This document shows positions 56,468-64,000 of a DNA stretch of 64,000 bases, one piece after another (the stretch's first letter is position 1; each line of letters begins with the position of its first letter). Both the position numbers and the translations under genes were made by a program. Source of the stretch: Aplectana chamaeleonis (Eukaryota > Nematoda > Chromadorea > Rhabditida > Cosmocercidae); NCBI GenBank assembly GCA_029168955.1, contig JAPDOI010000950.1, positions 184,290 to 248,289 of the forward strand, in the 5' to 3' direction. The notes beneath the pieces were generated by a model that saw only the letters and a list, made by a program, of their open reading frames with translations, did not search any database and was not told where the DNA came from.

Positions 56468-57257
56468 ATTTACCTTGACATAAGGAAATCCCCCCGTGGT
56501 CGTGAAGCCTGATGTGGCTGGATAGAAGAAGCTATGGTGAACACTTCGCTCATATAAACTTCCGAAAAAAAGTTGTGTGCCTCTTAGGGTGTGACCGGCC
56601 CGTATTCGTCAAAGCCTATTGTCACGTTTAGCCAAGTTCTTCAACGTCTACTGACAACTTTAGTATATGCATTTTTTCTCAAAACGCAGATTCAGGCTCG
56701 CTGAATGCAGCTCTCACACAGGCATGAAACAAAATTTAAGCCGACTACCTGCGTGTCTCTGCGCTCCCAGGCGAGAAGAGACTTCGAACCTGTATGAATG
56801 CAAAGCAGAGATCTTCAAACATAGTCTTCGAAAAAAAACTGGTACCTTTTGTGAATATTCGAAACTGTATTACAGGGGGTTCCAAAATTAGAGGCGAGTT
56901 GCTCCACTTCACCTCCAACGGGAATTTCGGCAACCGATTCCCTGCCTTTCCAAACTATTGTGCACTTGCATGTGTTAGCTACGTGTTTTCAACACTGCTT
57001 TAATGATATTGTTCTCAGAACAGCATAATGGTAGTTAATCCGATGCCCAGTGCCGTCAACGCAATGCACAATACCGCACTGTTTACCGCAATGTTAAAAA
57101 GACATGTTGCGGTTGCGGTCACACACTAAAACTACGGTGGAAGAAGCCTAATTTCATTTTCGCTCGACAGCGAAGTTGATTTTTGGGGTGAGTTACCGTT
57201 TTTCTTTTTTTATTGTTTGCTTTGGCATTGCTTTTGTTTCTGACTCTTATAATATTA

Positions 57258-57393
57258 CGAATAGGGGCTTTTCTTGGTGTGCGAGAGGAATTTGCGGGGT
57301 TTTTTTTTCGCTTTCAAAACAGGATTTCGAAAAAACACTTCGAAGCCCGAAGAAACGGCTAATCTCCATCACGCACTAAGAATAGCCCCTATT
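57258..57393. mobile_element. Short hairpin MITE nested in 57081-58160
   Basis: The ends CGAATAGGGGCTTTTCTTGG and, inverted, CGAATAGGGGCTATTCTTAG are diagnostic. It is 136 bp long and non-coding. Confidence 0.6.
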
Positions 57394-57412
57394 CGCATCA
57401 TTTAAACAGTTA

Positions 57413-58005
57413 GGCCCCTGTCAGACTTCGTCGAAAAACCTGCTGAGTCCCACTGAGTCTGACTGAGTCCGAATGAGTCCGGGGTGGAAAAAGCTGCTGA
57501 GTCCCACTGAGTCCGGCTTGCCCCCAGCGCCAACCAACCTCTCTGCGAAACACGCAATTGATAGTGACGATTATCACCCTCTCAGCTGTGAATCGGAACG
57601 TGTTTGGTGATTGATTTTTTCTTGTTTTCAACATGTCTGAATCTGATTTCCGTATCAGCAGCACGGGCAGAGCGCAGACGACGAGAGTCGAGATACGGCG
57701 GGACTCAGGCAGGTCGCAGTCGGCCGAAAGAAATCCAAACCCAAATCACGTGAAAAACACCTATATCGACTGGGTGGGGTGAGGATGACTTCGGTGGGAC
57801 TCAGTGGGAATCAGTCGGTGCATTGGCCCCGCCCCTGTACGCATGAGTAATATCAGTATCGACCGGGGGATTGCGGTGGGCATCAGACGGTCGCAGTCGG
57901 ACTCAGTGGGTTGAGTTTTTTGCAGTTTTTTGCACCCGTTTTCCACGAATTCGATGCGTATCGACCGGGTGGGACTCAGTAGATCCACCGACTATGACGG
58001 GGGCC
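57413..58005 (-). mobile_element. Harbinger-type MITE, copy 2 (593 bp, TTA duplication)
   Basis: Inverted full-length relative of 16158-16726, with ends GGCCCCTGTCAGA and GGCCCCCGTCATA. TTA flanks both sides (57410-57412, 58006-58008). It is inserted in a larger TIR element (57081-58160). Confidence 0.8.
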
Positions 58006-59689
58006 TTAGAGAAACAAAATTATGCCGGACCAAACAAGAAAAAGCGTAACTTACAGAGAAAATCAGCTGTGCTGTCGAACGATAATGAAATCAGGCGTCT
58101 TCCACCGTAGTTTTAGTGTGTGAACGTAACCCATCATGTCTTTTTAACATTGCGGTAAACTGTACTTCAAGAAGCATCGCCGATTTGCTCTCCTTGCACT
58201 TGGAAACTTTCTAGAAGGCAAGCTGCCGTCTCGCTCAGCTTGGTAAGCTCTGGGACAAAATGGGCAGGGATGAAAAGGCCAGGGTTCCCACGTCCAGGAA
58301 TGTTAAAAATTCAGAACCGAATCGATCGAAATTCGCGGACGATCAATGAGGAAAATGGTGAGCATTATAAATTTTACGCCGCCTGGGCCGCCATTCTCAT
58401 TCGGACACACTTTAATCTGTGATGTCAATGTGTAATTCGTTTTACTACCAACGCAGTAAGGGTCCTACAACGATATTGAACACCGTACGTGTTACCATAT
58501 CGCAACATTTGCGGCAAAGCCCTTGGCATCAGTAAAGTATAAAATCCTACCTGTGGTAAAAGAAGGATCGCCACAGACGTCAAGCAAGACCGCATGGTTT
58601 TCATAGCCCTGAAATGTTCTATTACGCAGTAGGCCCTCTCTGCAAACTATTTCAGAGATACACATCAGCTGAAGACATAGCATGCAAAACAAGTGAATGA
58701 GAGTGACTGCAGAGATGGCCCTCCTCCTATTCGGCACCGCCAGCTACTTTTTGCTCAAGTATGGAACTGCTAAAAAACAGGAGAATCAGAGCATTGCTTC
58801 TCGTTTCGCTCTCGTTTTTATTATAGAGGGTTCAAGGACTACCACCAAGAAACGTATGGAATTTGCCAGCCTCTACTTTAAACGCTATCTGAGCAGATCT
58901 CAAGTTTGCATGCGCAAGGCAGAGACCACATTTTGAGCGATGAGCGACGCGACACAATATTCACCATCAATATCGATGGAAAGTCGACATACCTCGTATG
59001 CGCTGTCGCTGTCGCCGGTTGCGGGAAGTATGACCCCGGCCTAAAGTAAGGGCTGATGCCGACGTCGACTGAGCGATGGCTTATTTGGTGGAAATGGAGT
59101 ATCATCCAGAATTCGGTTCACTATCCACTTCGAGAACGTTTCACGCTCGGCATTTGGGTACAGTTTCAGAGAGAGGGTAATTGAAAGGGACATAACATTC
59201 GAGGCGTTTAAGGCCTTGCATATGCCAGCACCGCAAAAATAGAAATGTTGTAGGGGCTTTCAATTCGCACTCTTTGGAATTTAGTACTTTTTACTATGAA
59301 ACTGTGAAAATCTGTTAAAGACCTAGTGAATTACCTGATTTATCGCCTTAAATTATAAAAAATCGCTAAGTCTTCTAAACGCGTTTCGCCTTTCAATGCA
59401 GTGATTTTTATCACGTGCTGTTAAACTTCCCGTAATTGTCAAAAATGATCCACAAGGACCAACAGAATTGAACAGCTTGGTAAATGGAGTCGTAGAAATT
59501 TGAAGCAAAAAAACTTTGGGAGATGCGTAAAAGTTCGTAGTCAATAATCCTCGAAGTTTTTTCTCGTACTGGAAAATTTTTGTGGTTTTATGGCCCGCCT
59601 TAATTTTGAAAAAAGGAGGTGAATTGCTGATTCTCTCCTGAAAAACCTGGAGCATGCAGATATTTTTGAACTTTCGCACGGTAAGCAAA

Positions 59690-59830
59690 ACATTAAAAAG
59701 AAAGATCCACAGCGATCCGTCATCATTTCCACGTCGTGCACATATGATTTCCGGCAGTCGACACCTATATTTAGCCTTTGAATGCATTCGATTATCGAAT
59801 ATGTTTGACGTCAATGCATTCTAATGGAGA
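59690..59830. repeat. Dispersed repeat shared with 56090-56300
   Basis: TCATCATTTCCACGTCGTGC, ATGCATTCGATTATCGAATA and TTTGACGTCAATGCATTCTA match 56200-56300. The long minus-strand frame over 59353-59814 crosses this repeat and is not credible as a gene. Confidence 0.5.
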
Positions 59831-60129
59831 GCCTCTATTCGACAAGAAACATCTTGTAAAAAATAGTCTTGTGAATAGACAGGGCCGCGACGATGGATCG
59901 TCCTATGTTATAGGCTCCCATTTGCGGCTCCGTCCATACGTCGCGAGTACACGCACTCTCACACCTCTGCGCTCCCCATTGACTATCCACGCTCCTCAAC
60001 GCTGTCCAACGCTTATGGGGCCTTGTACAATCAAATGAACACGGGCAAACACTTCGTATCTAGTGTCGATTTGATTGGTAAAATATGTCCGGCTGATCAT
60101 TTACTTGAGTCGGCTCGTTGGCTGTTATT

Positions 60130-60170
60130 TACAAAGGTCTCTGACATTCGCTTGGGAGTCGCCTCGTAGG
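60130..60170 (+). repeat. MITE-tip-like sequence, inverted partner at 62408-62440
   Basis: TCTGACATTCGCTTGGGAGT then CGCCTCG is the near-exact complement of 62408-62440. The sequence 62375-62420 itself holds GTTGCCTCG/CGAGGCAACT palindromes. Confidence 0.45.
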
Positions 60171-60509
60171 GCAGGGCCGATTTCGCTCACTTTTTTCGGC
60201 TGCTCTACATTATTTCTCGCGCCGAAGCCATGGCCGAAAAAAGTGGAGAAAATATGGTGAAAATGTGAGACGACTACCAGAAAAAAGTTCCCTCAGCTCG
60301 CGACCTCTCTTCGAACGCCGCTCTCGATGTAAAACGATCGATATGGCTCATCGCTAATTTTTCCACCATCAGCCTTTTACCAAATGCACTCTCTTAGCCC
60401 TGTTTTCTTGTTCCCTTCTTCCCATTCTCCTCTCTCGTCTTCGATTCTTCTGATAATTTTCGTGACTGGAGTGATTAATATGAGTTTGAGCTCGAATACA
60501 TTTTTTTAG

Positions 60510-60868
60510 GTTTTGGTACCTTCGTGCAGGAGGATATTCCGAGAACACTCGAGCTCAGGCGGCTGAAGGAATGGAGGCCGGAATGGAGGTATGGATTACG
60601 GGCACTGAGAGTTAGGATTTCTACACAGTACCAGTTTTCACATCGTGAAATATTTTTAGACCTGAATTCCCTCAGACGCAGTCGTCGGAAGGGCATCACA
60701 CTGTGCGCAAGGTATTAATCGCACACTTCTTATAGGCCAACACTTTTGCGAATTCTCGACGCATCTGCCTTTTCAGAAGAGGAAGATGATCTACATGCAG
60801 TGACACCACCAATTCAGAAGAAGTTGGGGACGACTCAACGAAGGAGAGATGACGAGCTCCGTTTCTGA
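60510..60868 (+). CDS. Two terminal exons of an unidentified gene
   Basis: After acceptor ACATTTTTTTAG, exon 60510-60588 reads FGTFVQEDIPRTLELRRLKE and WRPEWR, ending at GAG/GTATGG. The 147-base intron ends CTTCTTATAG. Exon 60736-60868 continues in frame as PTLLRILDASAFSEEEDDLH, then PPIQKKLGTTQRRRDDELRF and TGA. Codon usage and the acidic, Pro- and Lys-rich end look like real protein. A different phase is also open through the first exon, so the frame choice is not absolute. The 5' exons must lie upstream; an ATG at 60231 (MAEKSGEN) is a weak candidate. I do not recognise the family. Confidence 0.45.
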
Positions 60869-62109
60869 ATGGCAACTCTCGTTTTTTGTTCGGACTGCAC
60901 GGCAATTTGTTTGCTTTTAGTGTTTATGCATCTCACTAGGGAAGGTCAGTTGGAGTGCGGCTTTTCCGAACAAAATTCAACTCAAGAGTAATTTTTGCAG
61001 AAAAAATTGATCTTGACCTTCTTATGTAGCTGCGCTCCGTTTCTCTGAAAGGAGTTATAAACGTTTTTTGCGTTTCACTCACAGGCGCATCGCGGTGAGT
61101 GATTTACTTATTTGTGGTTTTTCTTCAAAATGTGATCCTAAAAAGTTGCATTTCGTTCTGAATGGCCAATTTCTTAAAGTGACTTTCCCTTGTCAGTTCC
61201 TGTGTTATCTCTGTTGAAGGCAGCGTCCGATGGGGTGGCCTTTAAACTTTTCCATGGAAAATCTAGGATTATTACAAATGTTTCATGCTTAGGTAGAAAG
61301 ATACCCTAAAAAATCACCAGAAACACTCCAAGAAGCGCACCTAATAATGTTGCTCCGCATTTTTTTGTAAAATCTGCCCCAGATTGAGAAACTCACTTCC
61401 GCAAACCAACTCACTATCACAAGAAGTAATCATGTTCTCAGGTAAAACTAGTAGCCAGACTATCTCGAAAACTTTTCGAGAATAGGTTGAAAATCGAAAA
61501 GTTGTTCTGAAGTTTTTGGAGAGGTTGTCGAGAGTTGAGAATAACCGTGTTTCTCCCGAAAAATCCCGCAGAAATCTCAATATTTTTCCACCAGCTTTTC
61601 CACCAGCACGTACCCGGTTGCAATCAGGATTTCCGGTTCTAGCTGTTATTCTTCCTTGCTATAGCTGCATATTCTCATACGGTTTTCTCAACACCGGTTT
61701 TTTTCGGCTTTAAATCCTTCATACTGGTGGTGTGAATGCCTTTGCGAATAACTCCTTTTCTGAGAAGATCATGGTTATTCAAGGAATTGTTTTCTCTCTT
61801 GATTTAAGCGCACTGTTTTAGCGCAGCCATGATCCTGCAAACCATTGCTGAGTGACCTTTTCCTTAGTCCGATGTTGAGTGTGGTCATTTGTGCTCCAAA
61901 TACCGAGGAAGGATGTGGTATGCTCTCACCGCTTAGTTGAAGACGAACAATTGTTTTAGTTTCGAAGTTTTTCTGATGTCCTTTGTTGTTTTCGTAGTCA
62001 CTTTTCCGCCGTTTATTGTTTGAAGTAATGGCTTAGGTCAATTAACAATGATCTACAACGAATTTTCCCCTGTGAGAGGAATGCGAAGCGATATGTGCAT
62101 AGGTATAGG

Positions 62110-62255
62110 AAAATCCACGATTCCACGACAAAATTCGCAGTGTGAAACAATGTGAGGTAACAATTTCACTACGAAATCCGTGGTGTGAGAAAAATGTGAG
62201 GCGACAATTTCACCACCGAGTCCGTAGTGTGAGAAGAATGTGAGGCCAAAGTGAG
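62110..62255 (+). repeat. 44-bp minisatellite, about three units
   Basis: ACAATTTCACTACGAAATCC then GTGGTGTGAGAAAAATGTGAGGCG, and a second near-identical 44-bp unit, preceded by a diverged one. Short GTGAGGC repeats continue to 62275. Confidence 0.6.
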
Positions 62256-62532
62256 GCTAGAGTGAGGCGAGACGGCCTCTCACCGGGCAGTCACTAGAGT
62301 CGCCTCACTTTTTTCCCAGCTGGGGCTACAATTTCACCGAGATGAGGCTACGCCGAAGCCGATTTGACGGGAGTTGCCTCGATGTCACGAGGCAACTCTT
62401 ACTTTTCATCGAGGCAACTCCCAAGCGAATGTCAGAGGTTGTTGATCAGGGCGCCCGCCGGCTGTTTTCAAATCGATTCGCAGGGTGTCAAGCCGCCGCA
62501 TCCTTGGCCGTCCTCTGGGTCTTTTTATAGAC

Positions 62533-62757
62533 ACATACAGGCCATAAAACGGTTGGGCTTTCACTGTGACTGGACACGTGCGATCGGTCGCGCATCGAAG
62601 CAGACGAAGCTGCCGCCGCGCGACAGCTTTCGGCTGCGCGCGGCGCTGTAAAAACACGTGCGGCCAAAAACTCGTCTGCGTTTCCGACCCGCGTATCGCG
62701 CAGCGTGGTACGCAGTCGACGGTGACTTTGGTCGTTTAATGGCCTGTAGGCACGCCG
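62533..62757. mobile_element. GC-rich hairpin MITE, 225 bp
   Basis: The ends ACATACAGGCCATAAAACG and inverted GCCTACAGGCCATTAAACG enclose a GC-rich palindromic core (GCCGCGCGACAGC / GCTGCGCGCGGC). Confidence 0.55.
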
Positions 62758-64000
62758 ATGTTGAGCCCAGCCTTAGCAAACGGTATCACTTCCAGCGCGA
62801 AGAACGTGCTCATACCATGGCAATCGAGATTCACGCAGTTTCTCGGCAATCGGAGTAATACCAGAACGCCTACGGATGTCGTCGTTCGAGACATGGTCAG
62901 AGGGGGTGACACCGCTGTCTAACGTAGAATTTTCGCCTCCATTACACCAAGCCTTCGCTCTGCCTCCTTGTTGTATGTTAACAACAATATGTCAAGAATG
63001 AGCATCGATTTTTTTCGGGTTTTGAGTTTGCTGCATCGGCAAGAAACAGTAAGTTTGGAAGATGGTGCTTCGATTTTCACGCTGTAAGTCTACAGCTTGT
63101 TGTTTCATTCATGAAGCAACAGGCTCAATGCTTGCTGCTTACAGATGGCTATTGATGTGATTATTCACTAAATCTCACATTATCCTATGGAGCTCTCGCA
63201 CCGCTGCCTACCGGTCGCTTAATAGTCGGAGTAGTAGTAGACGGACAGTTGGCTCCGGTGGCTCGATAGTAGCCTCTTTGCCAGAGTCTTGGCGAGCCGC
63301 AGGCGGAAAGCTGTCTGGCACGGGGGATGTTTTCTTTCTCGCCAGGCGAGCGCCAGCGTTCTGCTCATACCATTTTCTGAGCTCCAAGAACATTTACAGC
63401 CAAGTGATAGTAAAGTGAGTGGCCGTGTCTGCATTGAAAACTTCAATTGTGGTATACGAAAAACGGAAAGTAACACTCCGCATTCATAGCCACAGCAACG
63501 CTATTCCAACGTTGTACGAAGTGCCTGTCTGCATAAGAAAATACGCTCATTGCTATTTAAATGTAGGTTGATGGTAGACCTGAGAACCTTGTTTCTTTCT
63601 CCTACTACGGATCTCACTTAGATTTCTGCATGAAGGAAGTGCTTCCCAGTTTATGAATTGCTGATTAGTTCATTTTCTTTTGATAAGAGATTAGGACAAG
63701 AAGATCTACGAGCAGCGATTCGAGGAGGGGTTGTGCATTCTGCTGCAAGATGCTGGCATACTCTTCAAGTAATTTGTAAATAATATTATCCGAGAAAGGC
63801 AGAACTCTTCGCAATACGACCCGTACGGCGCCGCGATTCATCTGAGGTCTAAGCAATTATCGAAGAACTTTAAACGAAGAACTTTATTATTATGGAAAGC
63901 TCACTGTTAATGTTGTACTGATTGGAATTGGGGCTGTGAAAGAGATGTAGCACGACTGATAGCTTATGGCGAAGGTGGAAATGTTGGGCTGTTCAAAACG

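Larger units (their letters stand above)
53796..57080. other. Stretch without a supportable gene
   Basis: I find only scattered short frames, a small inverted repeat around 55530-55680 (AAAAACGAACAAAAA and complement), and the repeats listed at 56090-56467. The same holds for 51880-53100, 58160-59690, 60870-62110 and 62760-64000: AT-rich or mixed sequence with no exon I can defend. Confidence 0.3.
57081..58160. mobile_element. TIR element split by later insertions
   Basis: Arms of about 145 bp (57081-57225 and 58015-58160) are inverted copies; GTTTACCGCAATGTTAAAAA and ACACACTAAAACTACGGTGG occur in both. Between them lie the Harbinger-type MITE copy 2 and a shorter hairpin element at 57258-57393 (ends CGAATAGGGGCT). 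The central sequence of the host element is little more than these insertions. Confidence 0.75.

Noticed and set aside
58492..58737. Signal-peptide-like minus-strand frame (ISAVTLIHLFCMLCLQLMC)
   Set aside because: There is no ATG at the head, and the similarity to ABF-like exon 1 is too weak.
59353..59814. 153-codon minus-strand frame
   Set aside because: It crosses a dispersed repeat shared with 56090-56300, and the relative there is not open in the same way.

Overview
This is nuclear DNA from a nematode, most likely a strongylid (hookworm-like) parasite. The evidence is TTTCAG-type splice acceptors, an SL1-like spliced-leader sequence, an Hsmar1-type mariner, RTE-family LINEs, and very dense short inverted-repeat elements. 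There are no bacterial-style operons and no CRISPR array. The species is inference. The window is gene-poor and repeat-rich, and most long open frames are chance frames in repeats.

The most important content is a minus-strand family of three two-exon genes for small secreted cysteine peptides. I read them as ABF/ASABF-type (CS-alpha-beta, defensin-like) antimicrobial peptides. Exon 1 carries the signal peptide, the first mature cysteine and a C-x3-C helix motif. Exon 2, joined in phase 0, carries G-x-C and C-x-C. The genes are 51566->47346 and 36734->33716, both intact as far as I can see, and 7668->587, which has a stop codon in place of the first mature cysteine. Their introns (about 3.9, 2.7 and 6.8 kb) are filled with mobile elements. 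A conserved upstream block precedes each gene. Further shared non-coding blocks (3.0/49.3 kb, 17.5/28.7/49.6 kb, 26.3/46.0 kb) suggest that other units of the array have decayed.

Layout: 0.6-8.2 kb, ABF-like pseudogene with minisatellites, a MULE-type MITE, a foldback inserted in an older MITE, and a small secreted-protein candidate at 5.1 kb. 8.4-9.8 kb, hairpin MITE and tandem repeat. 10.1-15.2 kb, foldback element with arms of about 1.8 kb. 15.3-18.1 kb, hairpin, AGTACACC repeat blocks and a Harbinger-type MITE. 19-22 kb, tandem repeats including a 171-bp satellite-like array. 22.8-25.7 kb, degenerate RTE LINE. 27.2-28.6 kb, CR1/Jockey-like LINE interrupted by an RTE fragment with a 16-bp target duplication. 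29.0-30.3 kb, mariner inserted in a MITE. 32.6-38.2 kb, hairpin MITEs and ABF-like gene 2. 41-46 kb, MITEs, a 250-bp direct duplication and RTE tails. 47.3-51.9 kb, ABF-like gene 3. 53.1-53.8 kb, TIR element containing an SL1-like spliced-leader RNA sequence. 57.1-58.2 kb, nested MITEs. 60.5-60.9 kb, terminal exons of an unidentified plus-strand gene. 61-64 kb, minisatellite and MITE sequence.

All coordinates and repeat boundaries were read by eye. Family assignments rest on motifs and spacing, not on database searches.
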